Shown here: in pieces, positions 32,985 through 41,460 of the stretch
Position numbering within the stretch: the first letter of the stretch is position 1
Layout: every line of letters starts with the position of its first letter
NCBI GenBank assembly: GCA_036381235.1
Contig: DASVDE010000017.1
Location: forward strand, 15,217 to 79,216
Length of the DNA: 64,000 nucleotides
Origin: DASVDE01 sp036381235
GTDB lineage: Bacteria; Actinomycetota; Thermoleophilia; Solirubrobacterales; 70-9
Reading direction: 5' to 3'
Notes under the pieces: generated by a model
Seen by the model: the letters and a program-made list of their open reading frames with translations, nothing else
Told to the model about the DNA's origin: nothing
Database searches by the model: none
Position numbers and translations under genes: made by a program

Positions 32985-34170
32985 GACGCTTACAGCCGAT
33001 CGCACCACCGAGGTGATGACCGTCAACATCGGTCCGCACCACCCGGCGACGCACGGTGTGCTGCGCCTGATCGTCGACCTCGAGGGCGAGGTGGTCCGCG
33101 ACCTGAAGCCGGTGATCGGCTATGTCCACACGGGAATCGAGAAGTCCTGCGAGGACAAGAGCTACTGGAAGGTCATCCCATTCGTCGAACGGATGGACTA
33201 CGTCTCCTACTTCTTCCAGATGGAGGCTTTCTGCGGCGCGGTCGAGCGGCTGCTGGAGATGGAGATACCGCCACGGGCGAAGCACCTGCGGGTGATCTTC
33301 CTCGAACTGAACCGAATCCACTCCCACCTGGTCTGGCTGGGGACGACCGCGCTGGACCTCGGCGCGATCTCGATGCTCTGGTACTGCTTCCGCGAGCGCG
33401 ACAAGATCCTCGACCTGTTCGAGATGGCGGCCGGGCAGCGGATGCACACCCGCTACTTCCAGGTCGGCGGAGTGATCGAGGACATCCCGCTGGGCTTCGA
33501 GGCGAAACTGCGCGAGTTCGTCGCTGACATGCCGGTCCGGGTCGGCCAGTACCAGGACCTGCTCGACCGCAACGAGATCTTCCTGCAGCGGACCAAGGGC
33601 ACAGGGATCGTGCCGCGCGAGCGGCTGCTGGATCTGGGCGTCACCGGGCCGCTGCTGCGCGCCGCCGGCGAGCCCTGGGACCTGCGCAAGGTCTTCGATT
33701 ACCTCTCCTACCCCGAGTTCGACTTCAAGATCCCTGTCGGCACCATCGGCGACAACTACGACCGCTACCGGGTGCGGCTGGCGGAGATGGTCGAGTCGGT
33801 GCGAATCATCGAGCAGGCGCTCGACGGCCTGCCCGAGGGACCGCACATCGCCGACAACCGCAAGTACGTCCTGCCACCGCGCTCGGAGCTGTCGACCTCG
33901 ATGGAGTCGCTGATCCACCACTTCAAGCTGGTCACCGAGGGATTCCGGGTGGCGCCGGGAGAGATCTACTACTCGATCGAGTCGCCGCGCGGGGAACTGG
34001 GCTGCTTCGTCCTCGCCGACGGCTCCTCGAAGCCGGCGCGCGTGCACTTCCGCGATCCCTCGTTCGTCAACCTGCAGGCATTCAAGGACATGGCGGTCGG
34101 CAGCTATGTCGCCGACATGATCGCCGGCCTGGGAATGCTCGACCCGATCCTTGGGGGCGTCGACCGATGA
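32977..34170 (+). CDS. nuoD: NADH-quinone oxidoreductase subunit D
   Basis: The 49-kDa-type subunit forming the quinone pocket with NuoB, 397 aa. Key segments: NIGPHHPATHGVLRLIVDL (quinone-site His), GYVHTGIEKSCEDKSYWK, LNRIHSHLVWLGTTALDLGA and the C-terminal DPSFVNLQAFKDMAVGSYVADMIAGLGMLDPILGGVDR. The start is GTG 32977, 8 bases inside nuoC. A clean, full-length member with no palindromic insert that I can see. Confidence 0.96.
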   Translation: MAETLTADRTTEVMTVNIGPHHPATHGVLRLIVDLEGEVVRDLKPVIGYVHTGIEKSCEDKSYWKVIPFVERMDYVSYFFQMEAFCGAVERLLEMEIPPRAKHLRVIFLELNRIHSHLVWLGTTALDLGAISMLWYCFRERDKILDLFEMAAGQRMHTRYFQVGGVIEDIPLGFEAKLREFVADMPVRVGQYQDLLDRNEIFLQRTKGTGIVPRERLLDLGVTGPLLRAAGEPWDLRKVFDYLSYPEFDFKIPVGTIGDNYDRYRVRLAEMVESVRIIEQALDGLPEGPHIADNRKYVLPPRSELSTSMESLIHHFKLVTEGFRVAPGEIYYSIESPRGELGCFVLADGSSKPARVHFRDPSFVNLQAFKDMAVGSYVADMIAGLGMLDPILGGVDR

Positions 34171-34757
34171 GCCTGCCCGTCGATCCCGCCCTCACCGAGG
34201 GCCGCGTCCCCGACCGCACTCCCGAGGCGATTCCCGAGCTGCATGAGGTCGGGTGCCCCGATGAGCTCCGCCGGCACATCGAGTCGCTGATGGCCAAGTA
34301 CCCCGACCGCAAATCGGCCTCCATCCCAGCGCTTTGGGCTGTGCAGAGGCTGTACGGGTGGTGCACGCCTGAGGGAATTCGTCAGGCCGCCGCGGTGATG
34401 CGGGTCACCCCCGCCTACCTGGAGTCGGTGGCGAGCTTCTATGACCTGCTGCACACCGAGCCCGTCGAGACGCACAAAATCGCCGTCTGCACCAACATCA
34501 GCTGCTGGATGCGGGGTGGGGATGAGCTGCTTGACGCCTTCCGCGCCGCCGCCGAGGGCGAGGACGTGTTCGTCACCGGCTTCGAGTGCCTAGGGGCCTG
34601 CGACATCGCGCCGATGGCCTCGATAGACGAGCGCTACTTCGGCCCGCTGGACGCCGCCGACGTGGCGAGCGCGGTCGAGCAGCTGGTGGCGGGCGCAGAG
34701 GTGCTGCCGGAGAAGGCGCTGGCCGAGCGGCCGCTGGCGGGAGGCTCCGATGCCTGA
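34167..34757 (+). CDS. nuoE: NADH-quinone oxidoreductase subunit E
   Basis: The 24-kDa-type subunit holding 2Fe-2S cluster N1a, 196 aa. Ligands are in CTNISCWMRGG (two Cys) and FECLGACDIAP (two Cys). The helical N-terminal domain has KSASIPALWAVQRLYGWCTPEGI. It overlaps nuoD by 4 bases (ATGA) and nuoF by 8. The N-terminal 30 residues (DPALTEGRVPDRTPEAIPE) are longer than usual and acidic. Confidence 0.94.
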   Translation: MSLPVDPALTEGRVPDRTPEAIPELHEVGCPDELRRHIESLMAKYPDRKSASIPALWAVQRLYGWCTPEGIRQAAAVMRVTPAYLESVASFYDLLHTEPVETHKIAVCTNISCWMRGGDELLDAFRAAAEGEDVFVTGFECLGACDIAPMASIDERYFGPLDAADVASAVEQLVAGAEVLPEKALAERPLAGGSDA

Positions 34758-36081
34758 GACCCGCGTCCTGCTCGAGCATGCCGAGGACCCGGAGCTGCGC
34801 ACGCTCGCCGGCTACGAGCGCTACGGCGGCTACGAGACCCTGAAGCGCGCCTACACCGACATGGACGCCGACGAGGTTCTCAAGCAGCTCGAGGACTCCG
34901 GCCTGCGCGGCCGCGGCGGCGCCGGCTTCTCGATGGGGAAAAAGGCCTCCTTCCTGCCCCGCGGCGAGATGCAGAAGTACCTCTGCTGCAACGCGGATGA
35001 GTCCGAGCCGGGCGCCTTCAAGGACCGCGAGCTGATGCAGCGCAACCCGCACCAGCTGATCGAGGGGATCGCGATCGCCGCGCTGGCCGCCGACGCCGGC
35101 CACGCCTTTATCTTCATCCGCGGCGAGTACGACCTGCAGGCCGACATCCTCGACGCCGCCGTCGCCGAAGCCTACGAGGCGGGCTACCTCGGCAAGGAGA
35201 TCCTCGGCACCCGCCGCAACCTCGAGTTGGTCGTCCACCGCGGCGCCGGCGCCTACATCTGCGGCGAGGAGACGGCGCTGCTCGACGCGCTCGAGGGCAA
35301 GCGCGGCAACCCGCGGTTGAAGCCTCCATTCCCGGCGGTGCAAGGGCTCTACGGAGGGCCGACGCTGATCAACAACGTCGAGACGCTCTCCAACGTGCCG
35401 CGGATCGTCGCCCACGGGGCGGCCTGGTTCCGCGGCTTCGGCACCGAGCAGTCGCCGGGGACCAAGGTCGTCTCGGTGTCTGGATGCGTGCAGCGCCCCG
35501 GCAACTACGAGGTCGAGCTGGGCATCCCGACCCGGGAGTTGATCTACGACCTCGCGGGCGGACCCGCCGAGGGCCGCGAGGTGAAGGCCTTCTACCCGGG
35601 TGGCTCCTCCTCCCCCGTGCTCACCGCCGAGGAGGGGCTCGACCTTCCGTACAGCTTCGAGGCGATGGCCGAGGCGGGCTCGATGCTGGGCTCGGGCTCG
35701 ATCATCGTCGCCGACGACAGCGTCTCGATCCCGCACATGGCCCTGCGCACGGCGCGCTTCTACCACCACGAGTCCTGTGGCAAGTGCACCCCCTGCCGCG
35801 AGGGAACCAACTGGACGGTGAAGATGCTGGAGCGGGTGGTGCGCGGCGAGGCGACCCCGATGGACCTCGACATCGTCGCCTCGGTGCAGGAGAACATCAT
35901 CGGCCACTGCCTCTGCGTGCTCGGCGACTCGATGGCGATGCCGGTGGGGGCGATGGTTCGCAAGTTCCGCGATGAATTCGAAGACACAATTTCCGCCACC
36001 TCCTCTGCTCCCGTCCAGCCGGAGGAATCAGATATGGATCCGGCTGGACTCCCGCGTCCGGGGGCGGCGGCCACCGCATGA
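34750..36081 (+). CDS. nuoF: NADH-quinone oxidoreductase subunit F, with palindromic element in tail
   Basis: NADH- and FMN-binding subunit, 443 aa. FMN/NADH motifs: GLRGRGGAGFSMGKK, CCNADESEPGAFKDRE and GAGAYICGEETALLDALEG. The 4Fe-4S N3 site is ESCGKCTPCREG followed by the distant HCLC. After the usual C-terminus (MVRKFRDEF) comes a roughly 30-residue Ser/Pro-rich tail. Its DNA at 36013-36049 is a palindromic element with the CCATATCTG core. Its stop overlaps nuoG as ATGA. Confidence 0.95.
   Translation: MPETRVLLEHAEDPELRTLAGYERYGGYETLKRAYTDMDADEVLKQLEDSGLRGRGGAGFSMGKKASFLPRGEMQKYLCCNADESEPGAFKDRELMQRNPHQLIEGIAIAALAADAGHAFIFIRGEYDLQADILDAAVAEAYEAGYLGKEILGTRRNLELVVHRGAGAYICGEETALLDALEGKRGNPRLKPPFPAVQGLYGGPTLINNVETLSNVPRIVAHGAAWFRGFGTEQSPGTKVVSVSGCVQRPGNYEVELGIPTRELIYDLAGGPAEGREVKAFYPGGSSSPVLTAEEGLDLPYSFEAMAEAGSMLGSGSIIVADDSVSIPHMALRTARFYHHESCGKCTPCREGTNWTVKMLERVVRGEATPMDLDIVASVQENIIGHCLCVLGDSMAMPVGAMVRKFRDEFEDTISATSSAPVQPEESDMDPAGLPRPGAAATA
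36013..36049. repeat. Palindromic element, core family F, copy 1 (nuoF tail)
   Basis: Perfect 11-bp arms GTCCAGCCGGA (36013-36023) and complement (36039-36049). The core, on the minus strand, reads TCCATATCTGATTCC. The core recurs at 39737 and 44981 with different arms. Here it is translated as ESDMD. Confidence 0.85.
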
Positions 36082-38663
36082 CCGGCAAACAGGTGACATT
36101 GATCATCGACGGTCGCGAGGTGACCGCGACCGAGGGCGAGATGCTGCACGACGCCGCCAAGCGGGGCGACGTCGAGATCCCGGTCTTCTGTTACGAGCCG
36201 AAGCTGGGCGACCCGGTCGGCGCCTGCCGCATGTGCCTGGTCGAGGTCGAGGGAATCCCGAAACTGCAGACCTCCTGCTCGACCCCGGTCCGCGACGGCA
36301 TGGTCGTCCACACCCGCACCGACCAGGTCAAAGAGGCGCAGAGCGCGGTGGTCGAGTTCCTGCTCGTCAACCATCCACTCGACTGCCCCGTCTGCGACAA
36401 AGGTGGCGAGTGCCCGCTGCAGGACATCTCGATGGGCTGGGGACCCGACCGCAGTCGCTTTACCGACCCCAAGCGCCACTTCCAAAAGCCGGTCGAGCTG
36501 TCGCCGCTGGTGGCGATCGACCGTGAGCGCTGCATCCTCTGCTACCGCTGCGTGCGCTTCAGCCAGGAGGTCGCCGAGGACGAGCAGCTGCAGCTGCTGG
36601 AGCGCGGCGACCGCACCTTCGTCGGCACCTTCGACGACCGCCCCTACATCGCCCCCTTCCACGGCAACATCACCGACCTCTGCCCGGTCGGCGCGCTGAC
36701 CAACTACACCTACCGCTTCCGCGCCCGGCCCTGGGACATCGAGCAGGCCGGCTCGGTCTGCACGCTCTGCCCGAGCCAGTGCAACGTCAGCTTCACCGTC
36801 CGCGACGAGAAGGTGAAGCGGGTGATCGGCCGCGACAACGCCGAGGTCGACGACGGCTGGCTCTGCGACCGAGGCCGCTACGGCTTCGAGATGTTCGATG
36901 CGGAGGAGCGGGTCGCCGAGCCGCGGCTGAAGGGCGGCGTCGCGACCGACTGGGAGACGGCGATCGCCAGAGCGGCCGAGGGCCTGCGCGCTGCCGGAGT
37001 TGACCCCACTGGGGTGGGGAAAAACTCAGCAGCGGTAGCTGCGATCGTCGGCGACGCCTCCAACGAAGAGGGCTTCCTGTTGCAGAAGCTGATGCGGGAG
37101 GCGCTCGGCTCCCCCCACGTCGAGTCGCGTATCGCCGGCGGGCCGAGCCGGGCGATCCTGCTCCACCTCTCCAACCCCAAGCTCTCGGCCCGGGTGCGGG
37201 ACATCGACGACGCCGACGCGATCCTCGTCGTCGGCACCGACCCCCTGCACAGCTCGCCGATCCTCGACCTTCGCGTCCGCAAGGCGATGCGCCGCAACGG
37301 AGCCAGGCTGGCGGTCGCCACCGATCGACCCACCGCCCTCGACGGCGGCGCAGCAGCCGTCGCGCGCTTCGCCCCCGGCGGCGCCACCGGGTTTCTCTCA
37401 GAGCTCGCCGACACCCTGCGTAACCCGACGGCCGCTACCGGCACCCCCTCCTCACTCGCCTCCGGCGCAAAACGTTCGGAGGGGGAACCGGCAGAGGTCG
37501 CCGACGTTCTGCAGGCGGCCGAGCAGATCGTGATCCTTTGGGGCGAACGCGTCGGCCGCGAGGGCGAGGGGGCGATCAAAGCTCTGCTGGATCTGGCCGC
37601 GGCGCTGGACTTGGCGGGCGCCGACGGCTCCGGCCTGCTCGAGGTCCCCGAGTTCGCCAACGCCCGCGGCCTGCGCGAGGTCGGCTGCCTGCCCGACGCC
37701 GGCCCGGGCTTGACGAGCCTTGCATCGACACCCCAGGAGGGGGCAAATGCAAGCCTCGTCGGCAAGAGGACCGAGGAGATTCGCGCCGCGCTGGAGTCGG
37801 GTGAGCTGAAGTCCATCGTCCTCTTCGGCGTAGATCCCCTGCGGGACTTCCCGGACACCGAGGCCTGGGACCGCGCCCTGACCGCCGCCGATCACGTCGT
37901 CTGCTTCTCGATGTTCGAGACGGCCACCACGGCCAAGGCCGACGTCGTCTTCCCGCTCGAGACCCATGCCGAGAAAGACGGCACGGTCACGCACCCCGAC
38001 GGCCGCCTCCAGCGAGTCCGCCCCTCAGCCGCCCGCCCCGGCGACATCCGCCCGAACTGGGGCATTCTGGCGGAGCTTGCACTTGCTCTCGGGCTTGACA
38101 CCGGCGTCAATTCACAACCGTCGGCTTTCGCAGCCATCGCTGAGTCTGTCTCCTTCTACTCGGGCATCGACGACGCGGTCATCGGCGGCCGCGGAATCCG
38201 CTGGCAGGACCGTCCCGCTGCATCGGGACTTCCCGAGGTTGGGGAGGCCGCCGGAACCCCCTCCTCACTCGGAGATCGGCCAGATGAGGAGGAGGTCTCC
38301 GTCAATGCTGGTGGGGCCGACTCCGCAAAACGTTCGGAGGGGGAACCGACGTCCTCCTTCAAGCTCGGGACGTACAGAGACCTGTGGGTGGGGCCAATCA
38401 CTGAGCTCAACCCGCCGCTGAGGTTCTTGCAGCCGCAGCAGAGGGTCGAGATCGCACCTGCAGATGCGGAGCGGATGCAGCTGCGAAGCGGTGACGAAGT
38501 TCGAGTGAGTCAGAACGGCAGCCGCGTGCGGGCCAAGGTGGCGATCAAGGAGCGGGTGAGCGAAGGCGTGTGCTTCTTGGTGGAGGGGACCGCCGAGGGG
38601 AACGCCAACGCCCTGCTCAACGGCGGGCCAGTCGAGGTGCAGATCGAGAAGGTGACCGACTGA
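36078..38663 (+). CDS. nuoG: NADH-quinone oxidoreductase subunit G, carrying four in-frame palindromic elements
   Basis: The 75-kDa-type iron-sulfur subunit, 861 aa. N-terminal ligands: CYEPKLGDPVGACRMC (2Fe-2S), HPLDCPVCDKGGEC, CILCYRCVRF and the CTLCPSQC site. The molybdopterin-oxidoreductase-like domain follows (about 245-700), with LVVGTDPLHSSPILDLRVRKA, VLFGVDPLRDF and VVFPLETHAEKDGTVTHPDGRLQRV. Four palindromic units are read through: about residues 305-319, 454-471, 545-561 and 725-757. Two encode the near-identical peptide GTPSSL...AKRSEGEP. The C-terminal domain (RVEIAPADAERMQL) is intact. Confidence 0.95.
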   Translation: MTGKQVTLIIDGREVTATEGEMLHDAAKRGDVEIPVFCYEPKLGDPVGACRMCLVEVEGIPKLQTSCSTPVRDGMVVHTRTDQVKEAQSAVVEFLLVNHPLDCPVCDKGGECPLQDISMGWGPDRSRFTDPKRHFQKPVELSPLVAIDRERCILCYRCVRFSQEVAEDEQLQLLERGDRTFVGTFDDRPYIAPFHGNITDLCPVGALTNYTYRFRARPWDIEQAGSVCTLCPSQCNVSFTVRDEKVKRVIGRDNAEVDDGWLCDRGRYGFEMFDAEERVAEPRLKGGVATDWETAIARAAEGLRAAGVDPTGVGKNSAAVAAIVGDASNEEGFLLQKLMREALGSPHVESRIAGGPSRAILLHLSNPKLSARVRDIDDADAILVVGTDPLHSSPILDLRVRKAMRRNGARLAVATDRPTALDGGAAAVARFAPGGATGFLSELADTLRNPTAATGTPSSLASGAKRSEGEPAEVADVLQAAEQIVILWGERVGREGEGAIKALLDLAAALDLAGADGSGLLEVPEFANARGLREVGCLPDAGPGLTSLASTPQEGANASLVGKRTEEIRAALESGELKSIVLFGVDPLRDFPDTEAWDRALTAADHVVCFSMFETATTAKADVVFPLETHAEKDGTVTHPDGRLQRVRPSAARPGDIRPNWGILAELALALGLDTGVNSQPSAFAAIAESVSFYSGIDDAVIGGRGIRWQDRPAASGLPEVGEAAGTPSSLGDRPDEEEVSVNAGGADSAKRSEGEPTSSFKLGTYRDLWVGPITELNPPLRFLQPQQRVEIAPADAERMQLRSGDEVRVSQNGSRVRAKVAIKERVSEGVCFLVEGTAEGNANALLNGGPVEVQIEKVTD
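36989..37035. repeat. Palindromic element, core family A, copy 3 (nuoG, reversed)
   Basis: The core 37001-37022 reads, on the minus strand, TTTCCCCACCCCAGTGGGGT plus CA, close to the core at 30361. Arms are imperfect (GCTGCCGGAGT against ACTCAGCAGC). It is translated as GVDPTGVGKNS. Confidence 0.72.
37438..37491. repeat. Palindromic element, core family D, copy 1 (nuoG)
   Basis: Arms CCGGCACCCCCTCC and GGAGGGGGAACCGG (two mismatches) surround TCACTCGCCTCCGGCGCAAA plus ACGTTC. It encodes GTPSSLASGAKRSEGEP. A second copy lies at 38251. Confidence 0.8.
37712..37760. repeat. Palindromic element, core family A, copy 4 (nuoG)
   Basis: Arms GACGAGCCTTGCAT and ATGCAAGCCTCGTC (one mismatch) surround CGACACCCCAGGAGGGGGCA plus A. 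The arms also resemble those at 13048 (GACGAGACGTGCAT), so these two copies may be closest relatives. It is translated as SLASTPQEGANASLV. Confidence 0.8.
38251..38349. repeat. Palindromic element, core family D, copy 2 (nuoG, with nested insert)
   Basis: Arms CCGGAACCCCCTCC and GGAGGGGGAACCGA. The 71-bp core begins TCACTCG and ends CCGCAAAACGTTC like the copy at 37438. About 45 extra bases, with their own GGAGA/TCTCC pairing, split it. It is translated in the same frame (GTPSSL...AKRSEGEP). Confidence 0.78.
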
Positions 38664-39661
38664 TGCTGCCGATCGCCGACACCAACTACGTCGAGGCGAC
38701 CTGGATCCTGATCGTTAAGTCGCTGGTCATCTTCGGCGTCATCTTCGCGATCCTGCCGGTGATGACGGTCATGGAGCGCAAGCTGATCGGGCGCTTCCAG
38801 CACCGCTACGGGCCGAACCGCGTCGGCCCCTTCGGCATCCTGCAGCCGCTTGCCGACGTCGGCAAGCTCCTCGGCAAGCAGGCCTTCCGACCCGCCAACG
38901 CGATCCCGGCGCTGTTCATCCTCGGGCCCCTGCTGCCGGTCCTCTCGGGAGTTATGGCCCTGGCGATCATCCCTTGGGGAGATGTCCAGAACGGGGTGGG
39001 GCTGTACGGGATCGATGTCCCGATCGGGATCCTCTACTTCTTCGCGGTCGGCTCGATCGCCTTCTACGGCACGGTGCTGGGCGGCTGGGCCTCCGGGTCG
39101 AAATACAGCTTCCTCGGCGCGATGCGCTCCGCCGCGCAGCTGATCTCCTACGAGGTCTCGATGGGGCTGGCGCTGCTCGGCGTGATCATGATGGCCGGCT
39201 CGCTGTCGCTCGTCGACGTCGTCCGCTCCCAGGGGGAGATCTGGTTCATCGTGCCGCAGATCGTCGGCTTCCTGATCTTCATGGTCGCCGGCTTCGCGGA
39301 GACCAATCGCGCCCCGTTCGACCTGCCCGAGGCCGACGCGGAGTTGGTCCAGGGCTATATGACCGAGTACGGCGGGATGCGCTTCGGCAGCTTCCTGCTC
39401 GTCGAGTACATGGAGATCATCGTCGTCTCCGGGATCGCCGCGGCAATGTTCCTCGGCGGCTGGATGGGCCCCGGGCCCGGCTGGCTCGACCCGATCTGGA
39501 TGCTGGCGAAGATGCTCGGCCTTGTCTTCCTCTTCATCTGGATCCGCGCCACCCTGCCGCGGCTGCGCTACGACCAGCTGATGAGCCTCGGCTGGAAGGT
39601 GCTGCTGCCGCTGGCGACCCTCAACGTCCTCGTCACCGCCGTGCTGGTGGTCTTGACATGA
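38663..39661 (+). CDS. nuoH: NADH-quinone oxidoreductase subunit H
   Basis: Membrane subunit at the quinone-site junction, 332 aa, about eight helices. Signature segments: MERKLIGRFQHRYGPNRVGPFGILQPLAD, YSFLGAMRSAAQLISYEV and FAETNRAPFDLPEADAELVQGYMTEYGGM. The start is ATG 38663 in a TGATG junction with nuoG. It ends 4 bases into nuoI (ATGA). Normal length. Confidence 0.96.
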   Translation: MLPIADTNYVEATWILIVKSLVIFGVIFAILPVMTVMERKLIGRFQHRYGPNRVGPFGILQPLADVGKLLGKQAFRPANAIPALFILGPLLPVLSGVMALAIIPWGDVQNGVGLYGIDVPIGILYFFAVGSIAFYGTVLGGWASGSKYSFLGAMRSAAQLISYEVSMGLALLGVIMMAGSLSLVDVVRSQGEIWFIVPQIVGFLIFMVAGFAETNRAPFDLPEADAELVQGYMTEYGGMRFGSFLLVEYMEIIVVSGIAAAMFLGGWMGPGPGWLDPIWMLAKMLGLVFLFIWIRATLPRLRYDQLMSLGWKVLLPLATLNVLVTAVLVVLT

Positions 39662-40269
39662 CTGAGCAAGAAAAGGCTCGCCCGCATATGCCCGAAGGGC
39701 ATGGGCAGAAAAATGATGGGACGGCCACGGCGTCGTTTCCATATCTGACGTCTAACGACGTCGTGGCCGTTCAGCGTGGGCCGGAGCCGGGTGGCGCGCG
39801 CGGGGCCTGGCGCACCTTCCGCGAGACGATGCGCGGGCTGAAGACGACGATGGCGCGCCTGATCGAGGGTCCGATGACGATCCAGTACCCAGAGGAGAAG
39901 ACCCCCGTCTACCCGCGCTTCCGCGGCCGTCACAAACTCCACCGCTTCGAGGACACGGGACTGGAGAAGTGCGTCGGCTGCTCGCTGTGCGCCGCCGCCT
40001 GCCCGGCCGACTGCATCCGCGTCGTCGCCGCCGAGAACATCCCGGGCGACCGCGTCTCCGCCGGAGAGCGCTACGCCGCCGTCTACGAGATCAACCTCTC
40101 GCGCTGCATCTTCTGCGGCTACTGCGAGCTGGCCTGCCCGTTCGACGCGATCACGATGGGCCACGACTACGAGATGGCCGACTATGACCGCGACGACCTG
40201 ATCTTCACCAAGGAGATGCTGCTCGCCGAGTCGATCGAGCGGACGCCGCTGAAAGGCGAAGGCGAGTGA
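39658..40269 (+). CDS. nuoI: NADH-quinone oxidoreductase subunit I, with repeat-derived N-terminal extension
   Basis: Carries two 4Fe-4S clusters (N6a/b), 203 aa. Cluster motifs: CVGCSLCAAACPADC and CIFCGYCELACPFDA. The conserved part starts near residue 48 (AWRTFRETMRGLKTTMARL). The first roughly 45 residues are unusual. Their DNA holds a small hairpin (ATGCCCGAAGGGCAT, about 39688-39702) and then a 16-bp-arm palindrome with the CCATATCTG core (39721-39770, residues 22-38). The extension is thus probably built from repeats. The next nuo gene follows only after an antisense gene. Confidence 0.95.
   Translation: MTEQEKARPHMPEGHGQKNDGTATASFPYLTSNDVVAVQRGPEPGGARGAWRTFRETMRGLKTTMARLIEGPMTIQYPEEKTPVYPRFRGRHKLHRFEDTGLEKCVGCSLCAAACPADCIRVVAAENIPGDRVSAGERYAAVYEINLSRCIFCGYCELACPFDAITMGHDYEMADYDRDDLIFTKEMLLAESIERTPLKGEGE
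39721..39770. repeat. Palindromic element, core family F, copy 2 (nuoI N-terminus)
   Basis: Sixteen-base arms (ACGGCCACGGCGTCGT and complement, one mismatch) around TTCCATATCTGACGTCTA. It is translated as TATASFPYLTSNDVVAV. Confidence 0.85.
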
Positions 40270-40277
40270 GCGCCTCC

Positions 40278-40562
40278 CTACGCCGGATCCGGCCGGACCA
40301 GGACCGTGTCGGCAACTGGGATGACCTCGTCTATCGGCAGGTCAGCCCTGTCGGCGTGTTCTCGGATTGCCTCGGGGCTGGTGGCCTGGTAGACGCAGAC
40401 CGTTCCGACCGACCCTCCGCCCTCGTCGAGGACGTAGCTGCGGATCCAACGGACATCGTCCGACATCTCCTCGTCTCCAACCTGGCGGGAGCGCTCGGCG
40501 GCTGTCTCCAGGTCAGAGGGCGAACGCCATCCGCTCCGTCGCAGAATCACGTACGTATCCAC
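40278..40562 (-). CDS. DUF4242 (nickel-binding-like) small protein, antisense inside the nuo operon
   Basis: A 94-aa cytoplasmic protein from GTG 40562 (VDTYVILRRSGWRSPSDLE), with GGAGG 5 bases upstream. The pattern of RSGWRSPSDLETAAERSRQV, VRWIRSYVLDEGGG, VCVYQATSPEAIREHADRADLP and VIPVADTVL matches the DUF4242 ferredoxin-like family (SCO4226-type). It is transcribed against the operon between nuoI and nuoJ, with 8 bp and 89 bp to its neighbours. Short GGGCGAGT-like sequences flank it (about 40263 and 40643), perhaps a trace of insertion. A role in complex I is not implied. Confidence 0.8.
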   Translation of the reverse strand: MDTYVILRRSGWRSPSDLETAAERSRQVGDEEMSDDVRWIRSYVLDEGGGSVGTVCVYQATSPEAIREHADRADLPIDEVIPVADTVLVRPDPA

Positions 40563-40651
40563 GAAACCTCCGTTTCCGACGCCTCGATCGCCTGCCCACC
40601 CATCCAACCACCCGGTCGCGAGCGCGTCAACACCCGCAGGGAGGGCGAGTA

Positions 40652-41164
40652 GTGGAGGAGGTCCTCTTCTTCGGCGCGGCGATCGGCGCCCTCGGCGGGG
40701 CGATCGGCGTCGTCGCGATGCGCAACCCGCTCTACGGCGTGCTGGCGCTGATTGTCCACCTCTTCTCGCTGGCGGTCCTCTTCCTGCTGCTCAGCTCGGC
40801 CTTCGTCGCCGCCGCCCAGGTGGTCGTCTACGCCGGCGCGGTGATGGTCCTCTACGTCTTCGTCGTCGCCTACGTCGGCGGCGACACAGAGTCGGCCTGG
40901 GAGCCGATCCCCGGCCAGCGCTTCCTCGCGCCGCTGATGGGCGCCGCCCTCTTCGTCGAGCTGGCGATCGCCGTCCTCGCCTCCTCCCTGCTCGCGCTGG
41001 GAACCGACGGCCCCGACGTCAAAGCGGGCTTCGGCGACCCGGCCGAAATCGGCCGCCTCCTCTTAGAACGATTCCTCCTGCCTTTTGAAGCTTCTTCCAT
41101 CCTGCTGCTGCTCGCCGCAGTGGGGGCCGTCGTGTTGGCCTCCAGGAGGGAAGTCGAGCGATGA
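40652..41164 (+). CDS. nuoJ: NADH-quinone oxidoreductase subunit J
   Basis: Membrane subunit, 170 aa, five helices. The start is GTG 40652 (VEEVLFFGAAIGALGGAIGV). Conserved stretch: MRNPLYGVLALIVHLFSLAVLFLLL, then the pi-bulge region VVYAGAVMVLYVFVVAY of helix 3. The upstream open frame is only the mirror of the DUF4242 gene. It overlaps nuoK by 4 bases. After the interrupting antisense gene it needs either read-through of the operon message or its own promoter; I see no obvious -10. Confidence 0.94.
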   Translation: MEEVLFFGAAIGALGGAIGVVAMRNPLYGVLALIVHLFSLAVLFLLLSSAFVAAAQVVVYAGAVMVLYVFVVAYVGGDTESAWEPIPGQRFLAPLMGAALFVELAIAVLASSLLALGTDGPDVKAGFGDPAEIGRLLLERFLLPFEASSILLLLAAVGAVVLASRREVER

Positions 41165-41460
41165 ACATCGAGTGGTACGTCGTCCTCTCCTCGCTGCTGT
41201 TCGCGATCGGCGCGACCGGGATCCTCATCCGGCGCAGCCCGATCGTGATCCTGCTCTGCCTGGAGCTGATGCTGAACGCCGGCAACCTCGCCCTGGTCGC
41301 CTTCAGCCGCATGGTCGGCAACCAGGAGGGGCAGGTCTTCGCCCTGATCGTGATGGTCGTCGCCGCCTGCGAGGTCGTCGTCGGCCTCGGGCTGATCGTC
41401 GCGATCTTCCGCCGCAAGCTGCCGCTCGACGTCGATGAGCTGAGGGAGCTGCGGGGATGA
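41161..41460 (+). CDS. nuoK: NADH-quinone oxidoreductase subunit K
   Basis: Three-helix proton-channel subunit, 99 aa. Seen: YVVLSSLLFAIGATGILIRR, LLCLELMLNAGNLALVAF with the essential helix-2 Glu, and VMVVAACEVVVGLGLIVAIFRR with the helix-3 Glu. It overlaps nuoJ and nuoL by 4 bases each. Standard length. Confidence 0.96.
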   Translation: MNIEWYVVLSSLLFAIGATGILIRRSPIVILLCLELMLNAGNLALVAFSRMVGNQEGQVFALIVMVVAACEVVVGLGLIVAIFRRKLPLDVDELRELRG

